Shown here: positions 1-7,995 of the stretch, in pieces | Numbering within the stretch: position 1 is the stretch's first letter | Layout of the letters: every line of letters starts with the position of its first letter | NCBI GenBank assembly: GCA_963977415.1 | Contig: CAXBOS010000001.1 | Span: 186,001 to 250,000, forward strand | Source of the DNA: Croceimicrobium sp963977415 | Lineage (GTDB): Bacteria > Bacteroidota > Bacteroidia > Flavobacteriales > Schleiferiaceae | Direction of reading: 5' to 3' | DNA: 64,000 bases | Program-made: the position numbers and the translations under genes | The notes under the pieces: model-generated | Database searches by the model: none | The model's input: the letters and a program-made list of their open reading frames with translations, nothing else | Told to the model about the DNA's origin: nothing

Positions 1-2
1 AC

Positions 3-782
3 TGGCCCGCATTACAAAAGTGGACCTATTCTCATTTAAAGGAAATCGCTGGAAGGCATAAGGTGAAATTGCACGGTGCCTGGCAAGATCATGAGCCAAC
101 GCAAATAGAAATGCCTGCTGTTAAGGAAGTTACTTTTGCCGAGTATTTGGATATCTTGGAAAAAGACACCCCTTCCGATTTGCGAATTTTCCTATTCAAC
201 CTCTTTAAATTAGAGCCATCCTTATTAAAGGATTTTACTTTTCCGCCCATTATGGAGGGTTATTTAGAAGATTACCCTTATCTATTTTTTGGCGCTGCGG
301 GTAGTGATGTACGCTTACATTACGACATCGATTTGTCGAACGTTTTTATAACGCAGTTTGGCGGCACTAAGCGCATTACCCTTTTTGACCAAAGTCAAAC
401 AAAATACCTCTATAAATTACCTTTCACCACCCACAGTGCTGCCGATATACGCGCCGCTGACTATGAAAAGTACCCTGCCTTAAAATTGGCAGAAGGTTGG
501 CAGACGGAACTCAAACCAGGTGAGACCCTTTTTATGCCTGCCGGAATTTGGCATTATATAGAATATTTGGGAGGAAGTTTTTCTTTAAGTCTGCGCACTT
601 TAAACCCTACGCGATTAGGGAAAATTCAAGGGGCTTATAATGTTTTTGTGATTCGCAAATTGGACGAATATCTGCATAAGTTTTACAAAAACAGTTGGGG
701 CGATTATAAATTGCGTACCGCCATTGAACGCACCAATGAAATTGTAGCAGAGCAGTTAGCCGATCGGGATTCGATAAAATAG
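3..782 (+). CDS. JmjC/cupin-8 domain protein, 5' truncated by window edge
   Basis: The reading frame is open from base 3, giving about 20 residues before the first possible internal start (GTG at 63), and those residues (WPALQKWTYSHLKEIAG) look like the usual start of a cupin-8 domain. The true start is therefore left of the window. Counting from the GTG at 63, the Fe(II)-binding triad is visible as H86-x-D88 (RLHYDID) and H164 (GIWHYIE), in the family's double-stranded beta-helix. Members are 2-oxoglutarate/Fe(II) hydroxylases or demethylase-like enzymes; the substrate here is unknown. The family is clear, the specific role is not. Confidence 0.82.
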   Translation, partial: WPALQKWTYSHLKEIAGRHKVKLHGAWQDHEPTQIEMPAVKEVTFAEYLDILEKDTPSDLRIFLFNLFKLEPSLLKDFTFPPIMEGYLEDYPYLFFGAAGSDVRLHYDIDLSNVFITQFGGTKRITLFDQSQTKYLYKLPFTTHSAADIRAADYEKYPALKLAEGWQTELKPGETLFMPAGIWHYIEYLGGSFSLSLRTLNPTRLGKIQGAYNVFVIRKLDEYLHKFYKNSWGDYKLRTAIERTNEIVAEQLADRDSIK

Positions 783-814
783 TTTCTCCTTTTTAAGTCT
801 TGTTTTGAATCTCC

Positions 815-839
815 TCTAAGGCAAAAATTTTACCTTAGA
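815..839 (+). promoter_or_regulatory. Small hairpin between cupin gene and Cys-cluster gene
   Basis: TCTAAGG (815-821) pairs perfectly with CCTTAGA (833-839) around an A/T-rich loop. No T-run follows, so it is a poor intrinsic terminator. It sits 13 nt before the TTG start at 853 and could affect translation of that gene. Confidence 0.3.
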
Positions 840-852
840 AGAAAATATACTC

Positions 853-1569
853 TTGCGTAGAATTCCCGAAATCCAAAATTATTGCAATCGTTGGTGTCAA
901 CGTTGTCCCCTCGCACACCGTTGTGGGGTGTATCAGGTTATAAATTCCGATTCAGAGGATATTTCGGTCTTGGCTGAGGGTACAGAACCCAACGAAGTAG
1001 AAAGTGAAAACCCCTTTGCTAATTTAGATCTTGTTTCGAGTGAAGCGCTGCAAAAGGTTAAAAAGGAGCAGGAGAAAAGAGCCCCGCTAAATTTACAGAA
1101 GCATTCTTTAATGCTTAGTTTTCATCAATGGGATGAATACTATCAGCAACTGCTACTTTACCTAGAGACTAGTTTATTAAAGGAGTTTTTAGTTAAACCC
1201 ATCTTGCGCAAGCAAAAAGAGCAGGAAATTGATAATGCTTTTAGTGCCTTAGACCGTTACAAAGATTTTATCGGACCGAAATTAAGTCGTGCCCTGGGAG
1301 GGAAACACGATTTTGTGCAAGGCTTGGAGTTACTGCAGTCGGATTGGAATGGTAGCGCAAAAATTGCCCTATTAGTATTAAATGATATCTGTTTGGCTAC
1401 CGAGAAACTCTTGCAATATATGGGCGATTCAGAGCAAATGCTCATTCGTTTTTGGCAGCTTTCGCAGAATTTAAGAGACGAAATGCGTCACGAATTTCCC
1501 TATGCCCAAAGTTTTATTCGTCCCGGTTTCGATACGTTGGGTTTACAACATAATTTGGGTTTAGAATGA
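853..1569 (+). CDS. Conserved hypothetical protein with N-terminal Cys cluster
   Basis: This is a 238-residue protein I cannot assign to a function. Within the first 25 residues it has a C-x3-C-x2-C-x5-C cluster (YCNRWCQRCPLAHRCGVY), a plausible zinc or iron-sulfur site. The rest is acidic then mostly helical, with no signal peptide or membrane segment, so it should be cytoplasmic. The start is TTG: the frame is closed by a stop at 817-819 and holds no ATG before 853. Its stop overlaps the ATG of the next gene by 4 bp (ATGA), so the two are translationally coupled. Confidence 0.7.
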   Translation: MRRIPEIQNYCNRWCQRCPLAHRCGVYQVINSDSEDISVLAEGTEPNEVESENPFANLDLVSSEALQKVKKEQEKRAPLNLQKHSLMLSFHQWDEYYQQLLLYLETSLLKEFLVKPILRKQKEQEIDNAFSALDRYKDFIGPKLSRALGGKHDFVQGLELLQSDWNGSAKIALLVLNDICLATEKLLQYMGDSEQMLIRFWQLSQNLRDEMRHEFPYAQSFIRPGFDTLGLQHNLGLE

Positions 1570-2837
1570 AGAAGCTGGCGCGCTTTTTTTTATTTGTTCT
1601 CTTAGCGCCGAGCTTTCTATGGGGCCAAAACTACTTTCCGCCCAACACGGGTTTTTGGGACACCATATCTCCCCAGCAAATGGGCTGGTGTAACTTAGAG
1701 TTGAGCACGCTCGATAGTTTACTAATCGCGGCAAATACGAAATCATTTATAATTTTAAAGGGAGGGAAAATTGCCTACGAAAGGTATTATAATGGCTTTG
1801 GGCCTGATTCGGTTTGGTATTGGGCTTCTGCCGGAAAAACGCTAACCGCAAGTTTAATTGGAATCGCTCAAGATGAGGGTTTGTTGGATATTAGCGATAA
1901 AAGCTCCGATTATTTGGGTCGTCCTTGGACCTCCTTGTCTTTAAATCAGGAAGACCTAATTACCATTGAGAATCAACTAAGCATGACAACGGGCTTGGAC
2001 TACCAAGTCCTTAATCAAGACTGTACCGCCGATTCTTGTTTACTATACCGAGCGGATGCCGGCACACAATGGTATTATCATAATGCCCCTTATTTACTTT
2101 TACAGGATGTGATTGAATCGGCATCTGGCAGCAGCCTAAACCTATATACAGCACAAAAATATTTTGGTAGTATCGGACTTCGAGGTTTATGGGTGGCTAA
2201 CACTTATTTCAGCAATGCACGCGCCATGGCGCGTTTTGGTTTGCTAATGCTGAATGATTTTAACTGGGCGGGGCAAAGCTTAATCGCCGATACGGTTTTT
2301 ATAAAGCAAATGAAAGAAAGTAGTCAGGCGCTTAATCCCGCTTATGGTTATCTAACTTGGCTAAATGGCAAAAGCACTTACATGCAACCGGGGTTTAGCT
2401 TTAGTTTTCCGGGTGCAATAATTCCGGCGGCACCAGCAGATTTATACATGGCTGCTGGTAAAAATGACCAACGCATTTATATGGTGCCCAGCCTTGATAT
2501 GGTGGTAGTTAGGCAAGGTGAAGCAGCCGATTCCTCGTTACTGGCCTTGTCTGGTTTTGACGATGATTTGTGGCAGGCGATCATGAAAGTTTTATGTCAG
2601 ACGGTAAGTTTGGAGGCCAATCCAGCCGAGGAATATGCGCTATACCCCAATCCAAGTGAGGGCGTATTGTTTTTAAAAGGACCTTGGTCGCAAGATTTAG
2701 TTTTACGCGATATCGCCGGTAGAAACTATGTTCTTAAACTTGAAAACGGAGTGGTGAATATTTCGCATCTACCGAAAGGTATATACTGGTTAATGGATAG
2801 GGAAAGTGGCAAGAAGGAGAAAGTGGTTTTGAATTAG
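1566..2837 (+). CDS. Secreted serine hydrolase (beta-lactamase/PBP4* class) with T9SS sorting domain
   Basis: A 423-residue protein with a Sec signal peptide (about residues 1-20), a class C beta-lactamase-like fold and a C-terminal T9SS type A sorting domain (about 355-423, beginning YALYPNPSEG and ending with a basic KKEKVVLN tail). The catalytic S-x-x-K is in WASAGKTLT and a Y-x-N motif occurs in YHNAPY. Relatives include esterases, DD-peptidases and 6-aminohexanoate hydrolases, so the substrate stays open. It is coupled to the upstream Cys-cluster gene and its 3' end overlaps the convergent cysteine dioxygenase gene by 4 bp. Confidence 0.85.
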   Translation: MKKLARFFLFVLLAPSFLWGQNYFPPNTGFWDTISPQQMGWCNLELSTLDSLLIAANTKSFIILKGGKIAYERYYNGFGPDSVWYWASAGKTLTASLIGIAQDEGLLDISDKSSDYLGRPWTSLSLNQEDLITIENQLSMTTGLDYQVLNQDCTADSCLLYRADAGTQWYYHNAPYLLLQDVIESASGSSLNLYTAQKYFGSIGLRGLWVANTYFSNARAMARFGLLMLNDFNWAGQSLIADTVFIKQMKESSQALNPAYGYLTWLNGKSTYMQPGFSFSFPGAIIPAAPADLYMAAGKNDQRIYMVPSLDMVVVRQGEAADSSLLALSGFDDDLWQAIMKVLCQTVSLEANPAEEYALYPNPSEGVLFLKGPWSQDLVLRDIAGRNYVLKLENGVVNISHLPKGIYWLMDRESGKKEKVVLN

Positions 2838-3370
2838 CTGTCAACCATTTCGGCCACCGTATCATAGCTCATTTCTTTGCGTATAAATCGCCCTTTTTCC
2901 TCATCGTAAATGCGACAAGTGTCGATGGGATTCATGTATAAGTGAAGCGTCATGCCACGCTGTGTGCTGCGGTTGTGCAGACTGTGGAAGCCCATATTGT
3001 CGTGCATATAGGAAATTTCATCGGGCTTCATCGATTCACGACTGGTTTCGACTAAGTCCGTTTCACTCTGGTCTTTTAACGCGAAGCGTATTTCTTCAAA
3101 AGAACCTTGGAGATTATAAACCCAGCATTCTTCTCCGTTGTGGCAGTGAATGGGAGTATCTTGTTTAGCATCCCAGCAGAGCAGAAGTAGCTCGTAATGC
3201 TCATTGCGGCTGATGCAATTTCGAGTATAGCAGTCCTTGCTCCAAGAGGCATATTCAATAAAGTCGGCGGCGGAGAGTTTTAGCCGCTCACTGATTTTGG
3301 AAAAATCACTTGCTTGCGAATTTTCCAATACTTCAATAAGCTTCTTGACGCTGTCTATATCTGCTTCCAT
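2834..3370 (-). CDS. Cysteine dioxygenase (CDO type I)
   Basis: A 178-residue cupin matching thiol dioxygenases that oxidise L-cysteine to cysteine sulfinate. Fe(II) ligands are H75-x-H77 (TPIHCHNG) and H129 (GFHSLHN). R50 in YTRN corresponds to mammalian Arg60, which holds the cysteine carboxylate and separates CDO from 3-mercaptopropionate dioxygenases, which have Gln there. C82 lies seven residues after the first His ligand and Y145 lies in LYMNPIDTC, matching the Cys93-Tyr157 cross-link pair of animal CDO. It is divergent from the decarboxylase at 3534, whose likely substrate is the CDO product. Cytoplasmic; function well supported by residues. Confidence 0.9.
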   Translation of the reverse strand: MEADIDSVKKLIEVLENSQASDFSKISERLKLSAADFIEYASWSKDCYTRNCISRNEHYELLLLCWDAKQDTPIHCHNGEECWVYNLQGSFEEIRFALKDQSETDLVETSRESMKPDEISYMHDNMGFHSLHNRSTQRGMTLHLYMNPIDTCRIYDEEKGRFIRKEMSYDTVAEMVDS

Positions 3371-3384
3371 GGTTAAAATTGAGC

Positions 3385-3422
3385 ACTCTCAGTTTCGATA
3401 AAAAACGGTAAAAAATGAGAGT
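3385..3422. promoter_or_regulatory. Inverted repeat in cysteine dioxygenase leader
   Basis: ACTCTCA (3385-3391) and TGAGAGT (3416-3422) are perfect 7-bp inverted arms 24 bp apart, lying between the predicted minus promoter (3441-3448) and the CDO start. It could be an operator or an mRNA hairpin. Confidence 0.35.
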
Positions 3423-3440
3423 AATTTGTAGAAATATCTC

Positions 3441-3448
3441 CAAAATTA
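3441..3448 (-). promoter_or_regulatory. Bacteroidota -7 promoter element for cysteine dioxygenase
   Basis: On the minus strand this reads TAATTTTG, an exact TAnnTTTG match, about 70 nt before the CDO start. No clear -33 TTG is visible. Confidence 0.4.
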
Positions 3449-3496
3449 ACGGAATTAGAGTGAAATCCCTCAGTTTTTCGCTAATATTTAAAAAGC

Positions 3497-3504
3497 TATA
3501 TTTG
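3497..3504 (+). promoter_or_regulatory. Bacteroidota -7 promoter element for decarboxylase-symporter pair
   Basis: TATATTTG is an exact TAnnTTTG match ending 30 nt before the ATG at 3534. Transcription would start around 3511, giving a leader of roughly 20 nt. Confidence 0.5.
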
Positions 3505-3533
3505 CCTTTCTTGCAAAAAAATACCCAAAAATT

Positions 3534-4901
3534 ATGAATAATGATCTCGATCTTTTTCGATCGATAGCGGAGGAATTATTTGAGGCCGAAAAGCTTGAAC
3601 CGGTACTGAAACCGATGGAGCCCTTAGCTTTATTTTCAAAATTAGACATCAGTTTAAATCAAGAGGGGGTAGACGAAGAGACCTTTGCTAAGCTTTTACG
3701 CGATTTAGTTTTAAGCACTCCCCGTACGGCCAGTCGTAAGTTTTTCAACCAACTTTTTGGGGGCCGCAACAGTAAATCAACTTTAGGCGAATTACTAGCG
3801 GTATTGCTTAATAATAGCATGTACACCTATAAAGTAGGGGGACCCATGATTGGGGTGGAGAAGGAGTTAATTCACCGTTCCAACGAACTTTTAAATTACC
3901 CCGCTGAGGCCGATGGAACTTTAGCGCCTGGCGGTTCGATGACCAATTTAATGGCCATGCTAATGGCGCGTGATAAAGCGCAAGAGTCGGCGCGTACGGA
4001 AGGAATGCAAGGGCAATTGTGTTTGTACACTTCAGCCGAATCACATTATTCAGTCCCCAAAAATGCAGCCTTTATTGGGGTTGGCCGTAATCAATTACGC
4101 TACGTAAAAGCCGATGCTCAAGGCAGAATGGATTCCGCAGACCTTAGGTTTCAAATTAAGAGGGACATAGAAGCGGGCAAACAACCCTTTTTAGTTATTG
4201 GCACCGCCGGAACTACCGTTATGGGAGCTTTCGATCCTTTTGAAGATTTAGCCCTAATTGCCAAAGAATTTAATTTGTGGTTTCATATCGATGGCGCCTA
4301 TTGTGGTAGCGCCATTTTTAGTGAACGCTATAATCATCTTTTACAAGGTGCCGCGGCGTCGGATAGCTTCAGTTATAATGCCCACAAAATGTTGGGAACC
4401 CCTTTATCTTGCTCACTTATTTTAGTGAAAGACAAGCGTTTTCTCTACGAGAGCTTTGCTAATGATGCCGATTATTTATACCAAACCGATGGTGATGATT
4501 ATAATTTAGGAAAAACTTCTTTGCAATGCGGTCGTCGCAACGATGCTTTAAAGTTTTGGACTTTATGGAAATCGGTGGGCACCAAAGGTTTAGGTGAAAT
4601 TGTAGATTGGCAGTTCGATTTAGCCAATCACGCTTTAAAATACGTGCAAGGAAATCCAGATTATACAGTGTATAGTTTTCCCAACTCTATTGGAGTCTGT
4701 TTCAATTATAAAGATATTCCCGCCAATGTTCTTTGCAATCAGCTCTACCAAAGTGGCGAATTGATGATAGGTTACGGGCAGTTCGATGGCGATGAATTTG
4801 TTCGTCTGGTTACCGTTAATGCGGGCAATACCTTTGCGGATATCGATGTGTTTTTTCAAGAACTAGAGCAATTTGCCGAGGCCAATCTTGTAAACTCTTA
4901 A
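3534..4901 (+). CDS. Group II PLP decarboxylase, probable cysteine sulfinate decarboxylase
   Basis: A 455-residue fold-type I PLP enzyme of the glutamate/cysteine-sulfinate/aspartate decarboxylase family. K285 in SYNAHKMLG is the Schiff-base lysine, D253 in HIDGAY contacts the pyridine nitrogen and H171 in SAESHYS stacks on the ring; the FFNQLFGG motif near residue 71 is typical of the GAD/CSAD branch. The divergent neighbour is cysteine dioxygenase, whose product is cysteine sulfinate, so hypotaurine formation is the favoured reading. Glutamate (GABA) or aspartate (beta-alanine) are alternatives I cannot exclude. The symporter gene starts 3 nt after the stop, indicating an operon. Confidence 0.85.
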   Translation: MNNDLDLFRSIAEELFEAEKLEPVLKPMEPLALFSKLDISLNQEGVDEETFAKLLRDLVLSTPRTASRKFFNQLFGGRNSKSTLGELLAVLLNNSMYTYKVGGPMIGVEKELIHRSNELLNYPAEADGTLAPGGSMTNLMAMLMARDKAQESARTEGMQGQLCLYTSAESHYSVPKNAAFIGVGRNQLRYVKADAQGRMDSADLRFQIKRDIEAGKQPFLVIGTAGTTVMGAFDPFEDLALIAKEFNLWFHIDGAYCGSAIFSERYNHLLQGAAASDSFSYNAHKMLGTPLSCSLILVKDKRFLYESFANDADYLYQTDGDDYNLGKTSLQCGRRNDALKFWTLWKSVGTKGLGEIVDWQFDLANHALKYVQGNPDYTVYSFPNSIGVCFNYKDIPANVLCNQLYQSGELMIGYGQFDGDEFVRLVTVNAGNTFADIDVFFQELEQFAEANLVNS

Positions 4902-4904
4902 AAG

Positions 4905-6389
4905 ATGCTTCCCAACCTAATCGTCCTCGGAATTTATTTTGCCATCTTATTTGGAATCGGCATTGTCGCTTCCAAAAGGGTGAAAAATATGGATGACTAT
5001 TATGTGGGGGGCAAGAAATTAGGCTATTGGCTAGTGGCTTTTTCTGCACGTGCCACAGGCGAATCAGGTTGGTTGTTAATTGGCCTTACGGCGATGGGTG
5101 CCTTAGCGGGTTTTTCGGCTTATTGGGTAGTGATAGGCGAAGTTATTGGCGTGGCGATTTCGTGGTTTTTTATGGCCAAGAAGTTTAAAAGCCTCACCGA
5201 CCAATACGATTCGATTACCATTCCCGATTTTTTAGAAAGCCACTTTAAGGCAAAAGGTCATTTATTGCGCGTGGTAGCCGCTTTATGCTTGTCCGTTTTT
5301 GTAATCATCTACGTAAGTGCGCAAATAGATATTACCGGCAAGGCCTTTGAAACTTTTTTAGGGGTAAATTACTACACGGGAGCCATTGCGGGCTTCTTAA
5401 TTGTGGTGGCCTATATTTTTGTGGGTGGCTTTGTTGCCGTGGTTTGGTCTGATGTTTTTCAAGGTGTTCTAATGTTTTTGGGCCTTTTGGCTTTGCCCTT
5501 GGTGGCCTATTTTGCTATTGACCATTCTGGAGATATTTACAGTGGCCTAGAAGCAATAGATCCAAATTTGGTAAGTATTTGGGGTGCTTTTGATGATCCT
5601 TGGATGCAAGCCGCTACCATGGCGGGTTTTGCCTTTATTGGCTTGGGCTTTTTAGGATCGCCGCAGGTGTACGTGCGCTTTATTTCCGTTAAAAACACCA
5701 AAGAAATTGACAAGGGCAAGTGGGTAGCGATAGTCTTTACTTTTTTAACCGATGCGGCGGCTGTTACAATTGGTGTTTTAGCCCGCTACCTCTTTACGGA
5801 AGCGGGTCAAGATCCCGAAAGTGTTTTGGGAATAGCGGGTGAGGACAGTTTAATGGTTCTGCTTAAAGCTACTTTCCCAGTTTTTATTGTTGCTATTTAT
5901 ATTGCTATTATTCTCAGCGCGATTATGTCTACCATAGACTCTTTATTGGTTGTGGCTTCCAGCGCGATTACACGCGATTTATATCAAAAAGTATTTCGTC
6001 CAAACGTAAGTGATCAGAAGCTAAACAAATTATCGTCTCGCATAACTTTAATAATGGCCTTGATCGCTTTGGCCTTGGCAATGATCGTGGCTATCATGGT
6101 GCCAGGGCGAACTGTTTTTTGGTTTACGATTTTTGGCTGGTCCGGTATTGCCGCTACTTTCTGTCCGATGATGATTTACTCCCTTTTTTGGAAGGCCTTC
6201 AATCAAAGGGGCGCTTTGGCTTGCATGCTAAGCGGCTTTATGGCCGTGCCTTTCTTTAAGTTTTATGTGCAGGAATTGGAGGGTGTTGGCCCTTATTTTG
6301 AACAACTCGATGTAATGGGACCTGCCTTTGCTGTATCTTTTATTTTTGGATTCCTTTTTACCCGCCTCAGTCCTAAAACAGCCGCTTAA
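4905..6389 (+). CDS. Sodium:solute symporter (SSS family, PutP-like)
   Basis: A 494-residue integral membrane protein with about 13 hydrophobic helices and SSS hallmarks: an N-terminal YYVGGKKLGYW stretch followed by SARATGESGWLLIGL, which resembles the Na+-binding TM2 region of PutP. It should import a small solute with sodium across the inner membrane. It is the second gene of the decarboxylase operon (3-nt gap), so candidate substrates are proline, taurine/hypotaurine, cysteine-derived amino acids or another osmolyte. Substrate cannot be read from sequence alone. Confidence 0.85.
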   Translation: MLPNLIVLGIYFAILFGIGIVASKRVKNMDDYYVGGKKLGYWLVAFSARATGESGWLLIGLTAMGALAGFSAYWVVIGEVIGVAISWFFMAKKFKSLTDQYDSITIPDFLESHFKAKGHLLRVVAALCLSVFVIIYVSAQIDITGKAFETFLGVNYYTGAIAGFLIVVAYIFVGGFVAVVWSDVFQGVLMFLGLLALPLVAYFAIDHSGDIYSGLEAIDPNLVSIWGAFDDPWMQAATMAGFAFIGLGFLGSPQVYVRFISVKNTKEIDKGKWVAIVFTFLTDAAAVTIGVLARYLFTEAGQDPESVLGIAGEDSLMVLLKATFPVFIVAIYIAIILSAIMSTIDSLLVVASSAITRDLYQKVFRPNVSDQKLNKLSSRITLIMALIALALAMIVAIMVPGRTVFWFTIFGWSGIAATFCPMMIYSLFWKAFNQRGALACMLSGFMAVPFFKFYVQELEGVGPYFEQLDVMGPAFAVSFIFGFLFTRLSPKTAA

Positions 6390-6412
6390 TACTTTTAAAG
6401 ACTGTTTTGATA

Positions 6413-7168
6413 CTAGTTGGGGATACTGTATTCCGCAGGAGAGATATACTGACGGCTATTCCCGCCAAGGTCGAAGGCCTTCGCTAAAACTTTGTAGCTA
6501 CTTCCGCCAGGATAGCTTGGACTACCCGTAAAGTAGGCGATTCCTTGACGATTCTTTTCGCCGTTTAGCTTAATTCCCTGTGCTACGAGAGTATCTCCTA
6601 GAAGATTGCCGTTTTGGCTTTTCATAAAATAAATATAGAGGCTATCCAATCCTTGGTCATCCCTTAAATCGTAGGCAATTGACATAGAAGCCTGCGGGTC
6701 TCTAGTTAAAATGCCTTGGTGGGCAATGGTGTTTATAATAGGAGCCGAATTATCCTGATTAAGAAAATAAAAAGTTTGTTCTACGAAAGTTTCATTACCG
6801 TCTTCGTCAAAGCATTGTACGATGATATAATTTTCACCAGCGGCATTAATGGTGGGAGGGATTGCGGCCTCAAATTGCAAATTGTCATTCAAACCACTCA
6901 AGCCCCTTTGGGAGTAGTGGTACACGATATTTCCTAGGTCAGTATTACCAATGGTAATTTCGGTGGAAACCAAACCGCTGTTATCGCTAAAAAGAATTTC
7001 TACGGGGACCTTATTATTGCTTAAATTCAGCGAATCTGCTGGACTAAGAATAGTTATGGAGGGAGCGCTAGTGCGTTCATCATCGCCGCTACCTCCGCAA
7101 GAATAAAGGCTAAGGCTTAATGCTAGTAATAAGCCTTTTAAGGCCAAAGAACTATGGAGAGTTTTCAT
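6413..7168 (-). CDS. Outer-membrane/periplasmic lipoprotein with Ig-like domains (DUF4625-like)
   Basis: I choose the ATG at 7168 (MKTLHSSLALKG) over the upstream in-frame start at 7195 because it places a normal lipoprotein signal peptide before the lipobox (SLYSCGG). After a short Gly/Asp linker come two beta-sandwich-like repeats with motifs such as ITILSPAD and FDEDGNE. This resembles the DUF4625 lipoproteins common in Bacteroidota, though that assignment is tentative. No enzymatic motif is seen. The gene converges on the symporter gene with a 23-nt gap. Confidence 0.65.
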   Translation of the reverse strand: MKTLHSSLALKGLLLALSLSLYSCGGSGDDERTSAPSITILSPADSLNLSNNKVPVEILFSDNSGLVSTEITIGNTDLGNIVYHYSQRGLSGLNDNLQFEAAIPPTINAAGENYIIVQCFDEDGNETFVEQTFYFLNQDNSAPIINTIAHQGILTRDPQASMSIAYDLRDDQGLDSLYIYFMKSQNGNLLGDTLVAQGIKLNGEKNRQGIAYFTGSPSYPGGSSYKVLAKAFDLGGNSRQYISPAEYSIPN

Positions 7169-7234
7169 AAAAGTGTAACTTTTTCTGGTAGGCAAGATAG
7201 TGCTTTTAGGGGGCGCATCTTGGCGCAGACCTGC

Positions 7235-7879
7235 TTAAGCGAAATGCGTTTGATAAAAAGAGAAAACCCCGCTAAGAAACATCTGCGCGGCTAAGGAGCC
7301 TACCACCAAACCCATAATACGGTTAAAAACCTTTAGGCCATTATCGCCCAGGGTCTTCTTAATGAAAGGCATTCTCTGCAAAATTAGAAGGGCCGCAATG
7401 GAGCAAACAATTATCGCGAGTACGCCGCTCAGGTAATCTTGCCAGGTTTCTGCGGCAATGCTGAGGTTAATTAAAGTAGTGGCTAAACCTGCGCCCACCA
7501 TAACCGGAATGGCTAGAGGAACCACACTAATATCCTCGCGCTCTAAAGCTGCTTGCTGATCTTTCATGTTGTGGTTTACTTTTTTGCCATGGCCTTGCAC
7601 CATGTTTAAACCCATAACAAAGAGAATGGTGCCCCCAAATATGCGCAGTCCGTCGGGCGAGATTCCAAAGAATTGGAAAATGTAAGTCCCTAATAAAAAG
7701 GTAACTAACATAGCTACAAAGGAGGCACGCGTGGTTCTTTTAGCAGTATGTCTTACTTCTTCCTTGCTAGCATTCTCATCCAATAAACCCAACATAATTA
7801 CCCCTACCGAAAGCGGGTTCATTATGGTGAAAATGGAAACGCTGTTACCCAGTATGTCTTTGAGAAGTTCTAAAACCAT
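7235..7879 (-). CDS. MarC family integral membrane protein
   Basis: A 214-residue protein with about six membrane helices matching the MarC/UPF0056 family: the N-terminal SIFTIMNPLSVGVIML with its NP motif and the second-half repeat VVPLAIPVMVGAGLATTLI. The family's function is unresolved; an old link to multiple antibiotic resistance is not supported. It is transcribed divergently from the hydroxylase operon. A near-consensus minus -7 element (AACCTTTG, 7897-7904) lies just upstream. Confidence 0.85.
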   Translation of the reverse strand: MVLELLKDILGNSVSIFTIMNPLSVGVIMLGLLDENASKEEVRHTAKRTTRASFVAMLVTFLLGTYIFQFFGISPDGLRIFGGTILFVMGLNMVQGHGKKVNHNMKDQQAALEREDISVVPLAIPVMVGAGLATTLINLSIAAETWQDYLSGVLAIIVCSIAALLILQRMPFIKKTLGDNGLKVFNRIMGLVVGSLAAQMFLSGVFSFYQTHFA

Positions 7880-7965
7880 GCAATAATTTTTCGCGGCAAA
7901 GGTTGTTATTTTTGGTGGAAATAGAGCTATTTTTTCATCTGGGTAGTATCAACCTGAATAATTTT

Positions 7966-7973
7966 TAGCTTTG
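7966..7973 (+). promoter_or_regulatory. -7 promoter element for the 7996-11248 operon
   Basis: TAGCTTTG, an exact TAnnTTTG match, ends 23 nt upstream of the ATG at 7996. Confidence 0.5.
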
Positions 7974-7995
7974 AGGGATTAATTCTTTCCTCACT

